From: an uncultured Pelagibacteraceae bacterium
GTDB lineage: Bacteria; Pseudomonadota; Alphaproteobacteria; Pelagibacterales; Pelagibacteraceae
DNA length: 64,000 nt
Assembly: GCA_902588315.1 (NCBI GenBank)
Contig: CACIOP010000001.1
Coordinates: 1-64,000, forward strand
Reading direction: 5' to 3'
Part shown: positions 37,663 to 47,303 of the stretch, piece by piece
Layout of the letters: every line of letters starts with the position of its first letter
Position numbering within the stretch: position 1 is the stretch's first letter
The notes under the pieces: generated by a model
Told to the model about the DNA's origin: nothing
Database searches by the model: none
The model's input: only the letters and a program-made list of their open reading frames with translations
Program-made: the position numbers and the translations under genes

Positions 37663-38672
37663 AAATTTCTTGATAAACTAAATGACGTTAATCTTTTAAG
37701 AATATTTTTTTCTTTAGAGTCTTTAAATACACTTAGAGAATTTGAAGCTAAATTTATATAGTGCTGTGCTTTTTGGTAGCATTCCTGAATTATTTTATAC
37801 TTATTTATAAGAGCAATAATTTCATTAAAGTCATCTTTTGTTCTTAACTCTTTTTTAAACATATTTGATAAAATTTTCTTTTCATCATTTCCTAATTTTT
37901 GAAAAAGTAAAATTATTGGTAAGGTAATTTTTCCTTCAAAAAAATCTTGACCAATTTTTTTACCAAATAGTTTGAGCTCAGCATTATAGTCTAGTGTGTC
38001 GTCTGCTATTTGAAAAGTTAATCCCAAGTTTCTTCCATAAAATTCTAAAGCATCTTTTTCTTTATTTTCTGCATTAGATAAAATTGCACCAACTTTAGTT
38101 GCTGCTGCAAATAACTCAGCAGTTTTAGCTGAGATTATTTTTAAATATGTTTCTTCCAGCATATCAAATTCACCTTTGTGTTGAAGTTGTAGAACTTCTC
38201 CTTGAGCAATTTTAGATGAAGTGGATGATAATAATTTTAAAACTTCTAGGTTTCCGTCTTCTACCATCATTTCAAAACATCTACTCAATAGATAATCTCC
38301 AATTAAAACTGACGAATGATTATTCCAAACTTTGTTTAAAGTTTCTTTTCCTCTTCTAACAGTGCCTTCATCAATTACATCATCATGCATCAATGTTGCA
38401 CTGTGAATTAATTCAACACACGCAGCTAAATTAATATCTCTAGAGCCTTTAGAGTAACCGCATAATTTTGCACTACCCAATGTTAGTAAAGCTCTTAGTC
38501 TTTTTCCTCCAGTTTCTATATGATAATCTGTCATTTTTTGAACCAGCTGTACGTCACTAGATAATTTTGATTTTATTTTTTCTTCGGTTAAAACCAGTTT
38601 TTCTTCAACCGAGTCTTTAAGCTGAAAATATGAATCATTTATTTGATTTTTAAGCTGTACAACTGTTCCCAT
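37659..38672 (-). CDS. ispB: Long-chain polyprenyl diphosphate synthase (ubiquinone side chain)
   Basis: A 337-residue trans-prenyltransferase of the octaprenyl/decaprenyl group. It shows GGKRLRALLTLGSAKLCG near residue 56, the first aspartate-rich motif LMHDDVIDEGTVRRGKE near 92, and the second motif FQIADDTLDYNA near 214. With only small residues upstream of the first motif, a long-chain product for quinone synthesis is likely; the chain length is inferred. It is convergent with pdxH and divergent from the S49 peptidase. Confidence 0.92.
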   Translation of the reverse strand: MGTVVQLKNQINDSYFQLKDSVEEKLVLTEEKIKSKLSSDVQLVQKMTDYHIETGGKRLRALLTLGSAKLCGYSKGSRDINLAACVELIHSATLMHDDVIDEGTVRRGKETLNKVWNNHSSVLIGDYLLSRCFEMMVEDGNLEVLKLLSSTSSKIAQGEVLQLQHKGEFDMLEETYLKIISAKTAELFAAATKVGAILSNAENKEKDALEFYGRNLGLTFQIADDTLDYNAELKLFGKKIGQDFFEGKITLPIILLFQKLGNDEKKILSNMFKKELRTKDDFNEIIALINKYKIIQECYQKAQHYINLASNSLSVFKDSKEKNILKRLTSFSLSRNF

Positions 38673-38718
38673 AAGATTTTTAAATTAGTATAATTTGTTT
38701 ATATATATTACTTATCAA

Positions 38719-38746
38719 TTGACGCACCAGTTTCTTCAATTATAAG
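38719..38746 (+). promoter_or_regulatory. Candidate sigma-70 promoter of the S49 peptidase gene
   Basis: TTGACG (38719-38724) and TATAAG (38741-38746) are separated by 16 bases, with the gene start 40 bases downstream at 38787. It is among the best matches to the -35/-10 consensus in the window and lies in one of the few gaps over 100 bases. It could drive the S49 peptidase-glyQ-glyS-ppdK run. Confidence 0.45.
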
Positions 38747-38786
38747 TAGTCTTTATATTCAATAAATAATTCTATAAGACTTACTT

Positions 38787-39593
38787 ATGTTCTCTTTTTT
38801 TAAAAAGAAAAAAATTGTTGCTCACTTAAAATTAAGTGGGGTTATTGGTAATGCAGGAAAATTTAAACAAGGTATTGATTTTGCAGGTCAAGAAGAACTA
38901 ATTAAAAAGGCTTTTTCTCTGAAAAAAGCTGCATGTGTTGCTATATCAATCAATTCTCCAGGAGGATCACCAGTTCAATCACATTTAATCTACAGCTTTA
39001 TTAGACAACAAGCAAAAAAACACAAAAAAGAAGTTATTGTATTCGCTGAAGACGTAGCAGCTTCTGGAGGCTATTTGATTTCTTGTGCTGGAGACAAAAT
39101 TTATGCAAATTCAAGTTCAATAATTGGATCTATAGGAGTGATATATTCTTCTTTTGGATTTACAGAGTTGATAAAAAAAATTGGGGTTGAAAGAAGAGTT
39201 CATACTGCTGGCAAAAACAAAAGCACACTTGATCCATTTTTAGAAGAAAAAAACGATGATATTGAAAGATTAAAAAATATTCAATTGGATCTTCATAAAG
39301 ACTTTATAGATGTTGTTGAAAAAAGTAGAGGATCAAAATTAAACAAATCTGATGTAGAACTTTTTTCAGGTGAGTTTTGGTCAGGCAGTAAAGCAAAAAA
39401 TTTAGGATTGATTGATGGAATAGGTAACGCACATGAAATATTAAAAGACAAATTTGGTGAGGATGTAATTATTAAAAAATTTGAAAAATCAAAAGGATGG
39501 TTAAGTCAAAAACTTTCTTCATCTAGCAATCAAGTAGACCAAATAGCAAGTATTTTAGATGAAAGATCAATTTGGCAAAGATATGGTTTCTAA
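38787..39593 (+). CDS. S49 family serine peptidase (SppA/SohB-like)
   Basis: A 268-residue S49 peptidase. [12 protein letters not shown] near residue 55 and [20 protein letters not shown] near 86, with Ser93 as the likely nucleophile, are followed by the conserved [15 protein letters not shown] lysine in TAGKNKS (143-145) would complete the Ser/Lys dyad. This is the short, single-domain form; it has no clear N-terminal membrane helix ([16 protein letters not shown]), unlike many signal-peptide peptidases. It overlaps glyQ and probably heads its operon. Confidence 0.9.
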   Translation: MFSFFKKKKIVAHLKLSGVIGNAGKFKQGIDFAGQEELIKKAFSLKKAACVAISINSPGGSPVQSHLIYSFIRQQAKKHKKEVIVFAEDVAASGGYLISCAGDKIYANSSSIIGSIGVIYSSFGFTELIKKIGVERRVHTAGKNKSTLDPFLEEKNDDIERLKNIQLDLHKDFIDVVEKSRGSKLNKSDVELFSGEFWSGSKAKNLGLIDGIGNAHEILKDKFGEDVIIKKFEKSKGWLSQKLSSSSNQVDQIASILDERSIWQRYGF

Positions 39594-40464
39594 AGCAAAA
39601 AAAGAAAAAAAAAAAATTCAAACATTCCAAGATACAATTTTAAATCTTCAGAAATTTTGGAGTAAAAAGGGATGCGTTATTCTTCAGCCTTATGATATGG
39701 AGGTTGGTGCAGGAACTTTTCATCCGGCTACTACCCTAAGATCACTAGGAACTAAACCATGGAAAGCAGCTTACGTACAACCATCAAGAAGACCCACAGA
39801 TGGAAGATATGGAGATAATCCAAACAGGTTACAACACTATTATCAATTTCAAGTTTTAATCAAACCCTCTCCTGAAAATATAAAAAAACTTTATTTAAAT
39901 AGTTTGTCTACAATAGGAATAGATCATAATGATCATGATATAAGGTTTGTTGAGGATGATTGGGAAAGTCCAACATTAGGTGCCGCAGGATTGGGATGGG
40001 AAGTATGGTGTGATGGAATGGAAATTACTCAATTTACCTATTTTCAACAAATGGCTGGATTTGATTGTAAACCTGTATCAGTCGAAATCACTTATGGCTT
40101 AGAAAGAATTTGTATGTTCACTCAAAAAGAAAAAAATGTTTTTGATTTATTGTGGAATGATGAAAATGTAAAATATCACGACGTTTTTCATCAAGCTGAA
40201 AAAGAATTTTCAGCATACAATTTTGAACATGCGAACGTTGAAACACTTTTGAAAATGTTTGAAATGCATGAGTCTGAGGCAAAAGATTTGGTTGAAAAAA
40301 AAATTTCATTACCAGCATATGATCAATGTTTAAAAGCCAGTCATGTGTTTAATATTCTAGATGCAAGAGGTGCAATCAGTGTCGCGCAAAGAGCTGGTTA
40401 TATTGCTAGAATAAGAGATATTACAAAATCTGCAGCTGGCGTTTGGTTAGATAGTCAAAAATAA
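39583..40464 (+). CDS. glyQ: Glycyl-tRNA synthetase alpha subunit
   Basis: The catalytic alpha chain of the two-subunit bacterial glycyl-tRNA synthetase. [43 protein letters not shown] at the N-terminus, [20 protein letters not shown], and [10 protein letters not shown] near 200 are typical. I chose ATG 39583, which puts 13 residues before the conserved TFQ as in relatives; ATG 39559 would add eight more and overlap the peptidase gene by 35 bases. It shares one base with glyS. Confidence 0.96.
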   Translation: MVSKAKKEKKKIQTFQDTILNLQKFWSKKGCVILQPYDMEVGAGTFHPATTLRSLGTKPWKAAYVQPSRRPTDGRYGDNPNRLQHYYQFQVLIKPSPENIKKLYLNSLSTIGIDHNDHDIRFVEDDWESPTLGAAGLGWEVWCDGMEITQFTYFQQMAGFDCKPVSVEITYGLERICMFTQKEKNVFDLLWNDENVKYHDVFHQAEKEFSAYNFEHANVETLLKMFEMHESEAKDLVEKKISLPAYDQCLKASHVFNILDARGAISVAQRAGYIARIRDITKSAAGVWLDSQK

Positions 40465-42530
40465 TGTCAGAGTTTTTTTTAGAATTATTTAGTGAAGAAA
40501 TACCTTCAAATCTTCAACAAAATTTAAGGGAAGACTTACTTAAAAGTTTTAATGATTTATTTTTAGAAAAATCAATTTTATTTAAAAAAAGCTCGTCATA
40601 TTCAACACCAAACAGACTAGTTGTATTATTTGAAGGTGTTCAAAAAAATGTTGTACTAAAATCTGAGGAGATTAAAGGTCCAAATATTAAGTCTCCAAAG
40701 GCAGCACTCGAGGGGTTTGTTAGGTCAAATAAAATCTTAAAAAAGGATCTCTACCAAAAGAAAACAGACAAAGGAGAATTTTATTTTTTCAAGACAAAAT
40801 CAAAAAAATTGCACACACATGAATTATTAGAGGAATTTATCCCAATATTATTAAATAAAATTCAATGGAAAAAATCAATGTATTGGGGAACTTTTGACCT
40901 AAATTGGGGTAGACCTTTAAAGTCAATTCTAGCTGTATTTGATAAAAAAAAGTTAAATTTTAATTTTCATCACCTAACATCTTCTAACTCAACCTTTATT
41001 GATAAAGAATTTGAGGAAAATAAAAAGTCTTTCTTAGAATTTAAAAATTATAAAAGTTTTTTTAAAAAAATTGACATTATCGTTGATCACAAAGAAAGAA
41101 AAAAATTAATAGAAAAAAAATTTAACAATATTTTAAAAAATAAAAATATTAAGATCCAACATAATCCTAGATTACTTAATGAGGTTGTAGATTTAACAGA
41201 TCAACCAAATATCCTACTTTGCGAATTTGATAAAAAATTCTTAAATATTCCAAAAGAAATATTAATTATTACCATGCAATACCATCAAAAATATTTTCCT
41301 ATATTTGATAATAAAGAAAATATTACCAATGAGTTTTTAGTGGTTGCAAACAAAAAAGACAAAAAGGGATTAATTAAATTAGGAAATGAAAGAGTTGTTG
41401 AAGCAAGATTAAGTGACGCAGAATTTTTTTGGAAAAAAGATAAATCTCAAAATATGGTCAAAAAAGTTACTGAATTAAAATCAATGAATTATTTTAAAGG
41501 ATTAGGAAGTTATTTCGATAAAGCCCAAAGAATGAGAAAATTGGGGGGAATGATATCTGATGAACTTTTAATCAGTAAAGAAAAAGTTGAATTGTCAGCA
41601 TCAATTTGTAAAGTTGATTTATTATCAGAACTAGTAGGTGAATTTCCAGAACTCCAAGGTGTAATGGGAGGTTATTTTGCTAACGCACAAGGTTTTGATA
41701 AAGATTTAGCTTTAGCAATAAGTGAGCAATATTTGCCTACAGGTTCAGGTTCAAGAGTTCCAAAAAAACCATTTAGCATAGCCCTTTCTTTGGCTGATAA
41801 GATAGATACTTTAGTTGGTTTTTTCGGTTTAAATCAAAAGCCAACAAGTTCGAAAGATCCGTATGCTCTAAGAAGATTAGCATTGGGGGTAATAAGAATA
41901 ATAGTTGAAAATAAAAAAGATTTTAAGATAAAAGATCTAATTAATTATTCTTTAAGCCTGTATTTAGATCAAGGTTTTAAAATTGATAACCAATCTCTAC
42001 AAAATGAATTATCAGATTTTTTAATGGATAGATTAAAATATCACATGAAGGAAGAAAATATTAGAAGTGATATAATTCAAGCATCAACTAGTTCTTTTAA
42101 CTTAGATCAATCTGTAATTATTTTTAATAAAGCTAAACATTTAAATAAAATTATTAACAAACCAAATGGTTTAGATATTATTGCAAGCTACAAAAGAGCC
42201 TCGAACATTTTAGATGGTGAACTAAAAAATGATAAAATAGAATTATCAAATTCAACTGACCCTGGAATTTTTAAAACTGAGTTAGAAAAAAACCTATTTA
42301 AAAAAATTAGTGAATTAAGGAAATATTTTTCAGGTATTAATAAAGATGAAAATTATGTTCAAACATTGGACAATTTAGCTAGCGTCAAAAGAGAAGTTTT
42401 TGACTTTTTTGATAATGTAATTGTAAACGAAGATGATCTGGTCATAAAGAAGAATAGGCTGGAACTAATCCAAATGATGTGTAAAACGTTCAACAATTAT
42501 GTAAATTTTGCTCTAATCGACTCCCGTTAA
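40464..42530 (+). CDS. glyS: Glycyl-tRNA synthetase beta subunit
   Basis: The 688-residue tRNA-binding beta chain, starting [31 protein letters not shown] near residue 272, RLSDAEFFWKKDKS near 315, ELVGEFPELQGVMGGYFA near 390, and KPTSSKDPYALRRLALG near 459 are family landmarks, with a helical anticodon-binding-like C-terminus. It overlaps glyQ and ppdK by single bases. Glycine metabolism is central in SAR11, but the gene itself looks ordinary. Confidence 0.96.
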   Translation: MSEFFLELFSEEIPSNLQQNLREDLLKSFNDLFLEKSILFKKSSSYSTPNRLVVLFEGVQKNVVLKSEEIKGPNIKSPKAALEGFVRSNKILKKDLYQKKTDKGEFYFFKTKSKKLHTHELLEEFIPILLNKIQWKKSMYWGTFDLNWGRPLKSILAVFDKKKLNFNFHHLTSSNSTFIDKEFEENKKSFLEFKNYKSFFKKIDIIVDHKERKKLIEKKFNNILKNKNIKIQHNPRLLNEVVDLTDQPNILLCEFDKKFLNIPKEILIITMQYHQKYFPIFDNKENITNEFLVVANKKDKKGLIKLGNERVVEARLSDAEFFWKKDKSQNMVKKVTELKSMNYFKGLGSYFDKAQRMRKLGGMISDELLISKEKVELSASICKVDLLSELVGEFPELQGVMGGYFANAQGFDKDLALAISEQYLPTGSGSRVPKKPFSIALSLADKIDTLVGFFGLNQKPTSSKDPYALRRLALGVIRIIVENKKDFKIKDLINYSLSLYLDQGFKIDNQSLQNELSDFLMDRLKYHMKEENIRSDIIQASTSSFNLDQSVIIFNKAKHLNKIINKPNGLDIIASYKRASNILDGELKNDKIELSNSTDPGIFKTELEKNLFKKISELRKYFSGINKDENYVQTLDNLASVKREVFDFFDNVIVNEDDLVIKKNRLELIQMMCKTFNNYVNFALIDSR

Positions 42531-45190
42531 TGAAAAAACTTATTTTAAACTTTAATTCTAAGGATAGTAAAAAAATTAAAAATCCTAAAAACTTTTTAGG
42601 AGGAAAAGGTGCTAATCTTTCTGAAATGGGAAGAATGGGTCTTCCTGTGCCTCCTGGTTTTACAATATCCACAAAAGTCTGTGAAATTTTTTATAAGGAT
42701 AAAAAAAAATTAAATAAAAATTTAATTTCTCAAATTAAAAAAGAATTAAAATTAATTGAAAAAGATGTTTCTAAAAAATTTGGAGACTTAAAAAATCCAC
42801 TTTTGCTGTCTGTACGTTCTGGTGCAAGAGTATCAATGCCAGGTATGATGGATACTATTCTAAATCTGGGTCTGAACGATAAAACAGTTAAAGCTTTAGC
42901 AATCAAAACTTCAAATGGAAGATTTGCTAAAGATAGTTATAGAAGATTCATTCAAATGTACGGCAATGTTGTAATGGGTGTAGAGGGTTATTATTTTGAG
43001 GAATTAATTGAAAATTATAAACTTACTAAAGGTGTTTTGTTAGATACAGATTTAGATGAGAGTGATTGGGATGGATTAATTGAGGATTTTAAAAGAACAG
43101 TAAGAGAAAAGGCAAAAAAAGATTTTCCTCAAGATGTTCATGAACAATTGTTAGGAGCAATAAGTGCAGTATTTTTATCGTGGGAAAGTAATAGAGCAAA
43201 AGTTTATAGAAAATTAAATCAAATCCCATCCGAGTGGGGAACTGCTGTAAATGTTCAATCAATGGTTTTTGGAAATATGGGTGATGATTGCGCAACAGGA
43301 GTTGTGTTTACAAGAAATCCATCAGATGGATCAAATGAAATATATGGTGAGTATTTAATTAATGCGCAAGGCGAAGATGTTGTAGCAGGTACAAGGACTC
43401 CTCAATACATAACTAAAAAAGCTAGGAGAGAAGCTAAAGTAAAAGAATTATCAATGGAAGAATCTATGCCTAAAGTCTTTAAAGAACTTCAAAAAATTTT
43501 GAAAAAATTAGAGATGCATTACAAAGATATGCAAGACGTAGAGTTTACAGTTGAAAATAATAAATTATGGATGCTTCAAACAAGATCAGGAAAAAGAACA
43601 GCAAAATCAGCAGTCAAAATTGCAGTTGATATGGTTAAAGAAAAATTAATTTCTAAAAAGGAAGCTGTATTAAGAATTGACCCAAATTCTTTAGACACAC
43701 TTTTACACCCTACTTTGGATGAAAAAAGTTTAATTAATGTAATAGCAAATGGATTGCCAGCATCACCAGGTGCAGCCAGTGGTAAAGTTGTATTTACATC
43801 AGAAGAGGCTGAAAGATTAACCGCAATGATGCAAGATACAATTTTGGTTAGAGTAGAGACCTCACCAGAAGATATACAAGGAATGCATGTTGCTAAAGGA
43901 ATTTTGACTGCTAGAGGAGGAATGACAAGTCATGCAGCCGTTGTTGCAAGAGGAATGGGTAGACCATGCGTATCAGGATCAAGTGAAATTGATATAAACT
44001 ATGAAAATAAATCTTTTAAAACTTCTTCAATGGAGATTAAGGAGGGAGATATAATTACAATAGATGGATCAACCGGAAGAATTATAGCTGGAAGTGTTTC
44101 AACTGTGAAGCCTGAAATATCTGGTGATTTTTCCAAGTTAATGTCTTGGGCAGATAGTTTTAGAAAATTAAAAGTAAGAACTAATTCAGAGACACCAAAA
44201 GATACCAAAACAGCAAAAGATTTTGGTGCAGAGGGTATTGGATTGTGCAGAACTGAACATATGTTTTTTGATGAAGAACGAATTTTATCTGTAAGAGAAA
44301 TGATATTATCTAAAACAAAAGAAGACAGATCAATAGCATTAGCAAAACTGTTGCCACATCAAAGAAAAGATTTTATAGATATTTTTAAAATCATGAGTGG
44401 ACTGCCAGTCACAGTTAGATTGTTGGACCCACCATTACATGAATTTTTACCACGTACAGAAAAGGAAATTAAAGAGGTTGCCAGTATAGTTAATCTCTCA
44501 GTAAAAGAGGTTGAGTCTCGGATTGAAGAGCTCCATGAGCAAAATCCCATGTTAGGTCATAGAGGATGTCGTTTAGGAATATCTTTTCCTGAAATTTATG
44601 AAATGCAATGCAAAGCAATATTTGAGGCTTTGGCGTACCTCCAAAAAAATAAAATTAAATCTGCATTTCCTGAAATAATGATACCTTTAGTATCTACGGA
44701 AGCTGAGATTAAAATAATGAAAGAATTGGTAATTAGAACTGCTAGTCAAGTTCAACAAGAAAAAAAATTGAAAATAAAATTTTTAGTAGGAACGATGATT
44801 GAATTACCTAGAGCGGCAATAAAAGCAAAGGAGATTGCAAAGCATGCAGAATTCTTTAGTTTTGGAACAAATGATTTAACTCAGACTACTTTTGGGATCA
44901 GTAGAGATGATAGTGGTAAATTTTTAAATGATTATTTAGAAAACAAAATATTTTCTGTTGACCCTTTTGTTTCAATAGATGAAGGAGTTTCAGATTTAGT
45001 TGAAATAGCAGTAGAAAAAGGACGAAAACAAAACAAAAATCTAAAGTTAGGTATTTGTGGAGAACATGGAGGAGATCCTCATAGTATATCTTTTTGTTCT
45101 AATGCAGGATTGAATTATGTCTCTTGTTCACCTTATAGAGTGCCTGTTGCAAGGTTAGCTGCCGCTCAAGCTGAAATTAAAAAAAATTAA
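42530..45190 (+). CDS. ppdK: Pyruvate, phosphate dikinase
   Basis: A full-length (886 residues) PPDK interconverting pyruvate, ATP and phosphate with PEP, AMP and pyrophosphate. The ATP-grasp domain starts with NFLGGKGANLSEMGRMGLPVPPGFTIS; the swivelling phosphohistidine domain has GGMTSHAAVVARGMGRPCVSG with His468; the TIM-barrel PEP domain shows RTEHMFF, LGHRGCRLG, FSFGTNDLTQTTFG and LGICGEHGGDP. It allows gluconeogenesis from pyruvate and can replace pyruvate kinase. It shares one base with glyS; its 3' end runs up to the opposite-strand tmRNA. Confidence 0.98.
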   Translation: MKKLILNFNSKDSKKIKNPKNFLGGKGANLSEMGRMGLPVPPGFTISTKVCEIFYKDKKKLNKNLISQIKKELKLIEKDVSKKFGDLKNPLLLSVRSGARVSMPGMMDTILNLGLNDKTVKALAIKTSNGRFAKDSYRRFIQMYGNVVMGVEGYYFEELIENYKLTKGVLLDTDLDESDWDGLIEDFKRTVREKAKKDFPQDVHEQLLGAISAVFLSWESNRAKVYRKLNQIPSEWGTAVNVQSMVFGNMGDDCATGVVFTRNPSDGSNEIYGEYLINAQGEDVVAGTRTPQYITKKARREAKVKELSMEESMPKVFKELQKILKKLEMHYKDMQDVEFTVENNKLWMLQTRSGKRTAKSAVKIAVDMVKEKLISKKEAVLRIDPNSLDTLLHPTLDEKSLINVIANGLPASPGAASGKVVFTSEEAERLTAMMQDTILVRVETSPEDIQGMHVAKGILTARGGMTSHAAVVARGMGRPCVSGSSEIDINYENKSFKTSSMEIKEGDIITIDGSTGRIIAGSVSTVKPEISGDFSKLMSWADSFRKLKVRTNSETPKDTKTAKDFGAEGIGLCRTEHMFFDEERILSVREMILSKTKEDRSIALAKLLPHQRKDFIDIFKIMSGLPVTVRLLDPPLHEFLPRTEKEIKEVASIVNLSVKEVESRIEELHEQNPMLGHRGCRLGISFPEIYEMQCKAIFEALAYLQKNKIKSAFPEIMIPLVSTEAEIKIMKELVIRTASQVQQEKKLKIKFLVGTMIELPRAAIKAKEIAKHAEFFSFGTNDLTQTTFGISRDDSGKFLNDYLENKIFSVDPFVSIDEGVSDLVEIAVEKGRKQNKNLKLGICGEHGGDPHSISFCSNAGLNYVSCSPYRVPVARLAAAQAEIKKN

Positions 45191-45198
45191 ATTAAATA

Positions 45199-45459
45199 GG
45201 GGGCGTTCTGTTGCCAGGTGCCCCAGACCCCGTTTGCTTAATTAACTAAGTTAATTAGGCAGCAAGTGCGTAACTTTCGTTAGCAATTATAAATTAGCCC
45301 GTTACGGTGGAACAATCCCGAACGAAAGAATAGCCTTTAGTCACCCGTCGATTCTAGTTCACCCCCATAAGTTGTAATGGTGGAGGTGGTGGGTACTGCC
45401 CCCACGTCCGCAATGGTTATTACGAAATTCGTTTATCGTCGTAGTTGGAAAACCAACGT
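45199..45459 (-). ncRNA. ssrA: Two-piece, circularly permuted tmRNA
   Basis: Read on the minus strand, the gene begins with the acceptor piece (about 45459-45378), starting with the hairpin GTTGGTTTTCCAAC and ending GTGGGGGCAGTACCCAC-CACCTCCACCA with an encoded CCA. After an 11-base spacer (45377-45367), the coding piece starts GGGGGTGAACTAGAATCGAC (45366), where GGGGGTG pairs with CACCTCC of the other piece. It carries the tag frame and ends at the GGGGC/GCCCC hairpin (45224-45199). This permuted order is the established alphaproteobacterial form. The T-loop reads GGCAGTA. The outer ends are estimates. It rescues stalled ribosomes with SmpB, which is not encoded here. Confidence 0.93.
45255..45284 (-). 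other. tmRNA proteolysis-tag reading frame
   Basis: Inside the tmRNA coding piece the codons GCT AAC GAA AGT TAC GCA CTT GCT GCC TAA encode ANESYALAA and a stop. The YALAA end is the usual degradation signal read by ClpXP and related proteases. GCT at 45284 is the likely resume codon, by analogy with the GCA of E. coli. Confidence 0.9.
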
Positions 45460-45463
45460 TATT

Positions 45464-45491
45464 AATATAAAAGTAATTACAACAGATTCAA
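45464..45491 (-). promoter_or_regulatory. Candidate tmRNA promoter
   Basis: On the minus strand TTGAAT (45491-45486) and TATATT (45469-45464) are 16 bases apart, and the -10 element ends 4 bases before the estimated 5' end of the acceptor piece. It lies directly against the divergent thyX start (45500), so thyX and tmRNA control regions overlap. Confidence 0.5.
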
Positions 45492-45499
45492 TAACAATC

Positions 45500-46447
45500 A
45501 TGAAATTAACTAAAGAACAACAAGAAGAAATAAAAAATCAACAATCTCAAAGCAATCAGACCAAGAGAGTTACTGCTCCTGAACTTGAAAAAATCCTATA
45601 TGAAGCAATCCCAGCTTTAGACCATGGTTTTGTTAGAGTTGTTGATTATATGGGTGATGATACATCAATAGTTCAATCAGCTAGAGTATCTTATGGAAAA
45701 GGTACAAAACAAGTTTCAACCGACAAAGGTTTAATTAAATATTTAATGAGGCACTGGCACAGTACTCCATTTGAAATGTGTGAAATTAAATATCATGTTA
45801 AACTTCCGATATTTATTGCAAGACAATGGATTAGACACAGAACTGCAAATGTGAATGAATATTCTGCAAGGTATTCAATTCTGGATAAAGAATTTTATTT
45901 GCCATCACAAGAAAATTTAGCTGCTCAATCAACTAGTAACAGACAGGGTAGAGGTGATGTATTGGAAGGAAAACAAGCAGAGGAAGTTTTAGAACTTTTA
46001 AAAAGTGATGCAGAGAGAACTTATGATAATTACGAGACTATGCTTAATGAAAGATTTGATGGATCAACTATTGATGAAAACAAAAAAGGTTTAGCAAGAG
46101 AACTTGCAAGGATGAATTTAACTTTAAATACTTATACCCAATGGTATTGGAAAACCGATTTATTAAACTTAATGAATTTTTTAAGATTAAGAGCTGATAG
46201 TCATGCTCAATATGAAATTAGAGTTTATGCTGACATAATGTTGGATACTGTAAAAAAATGGGTTCCCATAACATATGATGCTTTTATGGATTATAGAGTG
46301 GGAGGAACAGAGGTTTCCACAAAAGGAAAATTAATTATTCAAAAACTTATCAAAGGTGAAAATGTAGATGTTAATAGTTCTGGACTCTCTAAAAGAGAAT
46401 GGAATGAATTAATGATTGCTTTTGATCTTAAAGATAAGTTAATCTAA
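45500..46447 (+). CDS. thyX: Flavin-dependent thymidylate synthase
   Basis: A ThyX enzyme methylating dUMP with FAD and methylene-THF. The family signature [14 protein letters not shown] is at residues 112-125 and the C-terminal half has [30 protein letters not shown] start at ATG 45500 (315 residues). The frame stays open back to a TTG at 45377, but that stretch is tmRNA and the extra residues are not protein-like. ThyX yields tetrahydrofolate directly and so avoids a need for dihydrofolate reductase. It converges on mrp with a 20-base overlap. Confidence 0.96.
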   Translation: MKLTKEQQEEIKNQQSQSNQTKRVTAPELEKILYEAIPALDHGFVRVVDYMGDDTSIVQSARVSYGKGTKQVSTDKGLIKYLMRHWHSTPFEMCEIKYHVKLPIFIARQWIRHRTANVNEYSARYSILDKEFYLPSQENLAAQSTSNRQGRGDVLEGKQAEEVLELLKSDAERTYDNYETMLNERFDGSTIDENKKGLARELARMNLTLNTYTQWYWKTDLLNLMNFLRLRADSHAQYEIRVYADIMLDTVKKWVPITYDAFMDYRVGGTEVSTKGKLIIQKLIKGENVDVNSSGLSKREWNELMIAFDLKDKLI

Positions 46448-47252
46448 TTTTTTCAGCAAAATTTAAATATATTTTAGAAATTTCATGCTCAGGGTTAGTT
46501 TCTACAATTGGCTTTCCTTCATCACCAGTTTTACCCACTTCAGGATTTATTGGAATTTCACCTAAAAATTCTTTTTGAAATTCTTCTGCAGTTTTCTTAA
46601 CCCCACCTTCTCCAAAAATTTTATATTTTTTTCCATCGTCTCCAATGAAAAAACTCATGTTATCAACTAAACCCAAAATCTTAACTCCAAGTTTATCAAA
46701 CATTTTAATTCCTCTTTTGACATCTAAAAGAGCTACTTCTTGAGGTGTGCTTACAATTATTGCACCATCCATTTTTATTTCTTGAGAAAATGTAAGTTGA
46801 GTATCGCCAGTTCCTGGAGGCATATCAACTATGATAAAATCTAAATCTTTCCAATTTACTTTCTGAGTAAAAGTTTTAATTGCACTTGTAACCATAGGGC
46901 CACGCCATATCATTGGAGTTTGTTGATCAGCTAAAAAACCAATCGACATACATTGAATTTCATATTTTGTTATTGGATCTAATTTTTGACCATCACTTTT
47001 TGGTTTTTCATTAATATTAAACATTTTAGGGATCGATGGACCATAAATATCTGCATCTAAAAGACCAACTTTGCATCCAACTTTTTTCAAAGCTAAAGCA
47101 AGATTCGTTGCAAATGTAGATTTTCCTACACCACCTTTTGCACTAGAGATTGCAATTGTAAACTTAGTTCCAAGAATAGGATTTTTCGTGAATTTTTTAG
47201 GCTCTAGCTTACTTTTCATTGCGGCACTAAGTTCAGGTTTTTTATCAGTCAT
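46428..47252 (-). CDS. mrp: Mrp/ApbC-family iron-sulfur carrier ATPase
   Basis: A P-loop ATPase of the Mrp/NBP35 family, which carries Fe-S clusters to target proteins. The deviant Walker A motif [11 protein letters not shown] is near residue 37, followed by [16 protein letters not shown] and [14 protein letters not shown]. The C-terminal CxxC found in many relatives is absent: the region reads [17 protein letters not shown]. The N-terminal MIP18-like domain is also missing. I chose ATG 47252 (274 residues); an ATG at 47303 would add 17 residues and abut the divergent hflK start. It overlaps thyX by 20 bases, tail to tail. Confidence 0.92.
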   Translation of the reverse strand: MTDKKPELSAAMKSKLEPKKFTKNPILGTKFTIAISSAKGGVGKSTFATNLALALKKVGCKVGLLDADIYGPSIPKMFNINEKPKSDGQKLDPITKYEIQCMSIGFLADQQTPMIWRGPMVTSAIKTFTQKVNWKDLDFIIVDMPPGTGDTQLTFSQEIKMDGAIIVSTPQEVALLDVKRGIKMFDKLGVKILGLVDNMSFFIGDDGKKYKIFGEGGVKKTAEEFQKEFLGEIPINPEVGKTGDEGKPIVETNPEHEISKIYLNFAEKIRLTYL

Positions 47253-47303
47253 GAAAGTATCATTACTTGTTTTTTGCAATAAAGACACTATATACTTTGG
47301 CAT

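Noticed and set aside
45377-45499. Upstream in-frame extension of thyX from a TTG
   Set aside because: The stretch is the tmRNA acceptor piece and promoter on the other strand; the encoded residues do not resemble ThyX, and ATG 45500 gives a normal length.
47253-47303. Longer N-terminus of mrp
   Set aside because: ATG 47303 would touch the divergent hflK start and leave no promoter space; Met18 (47252) begins a normal Mrp.
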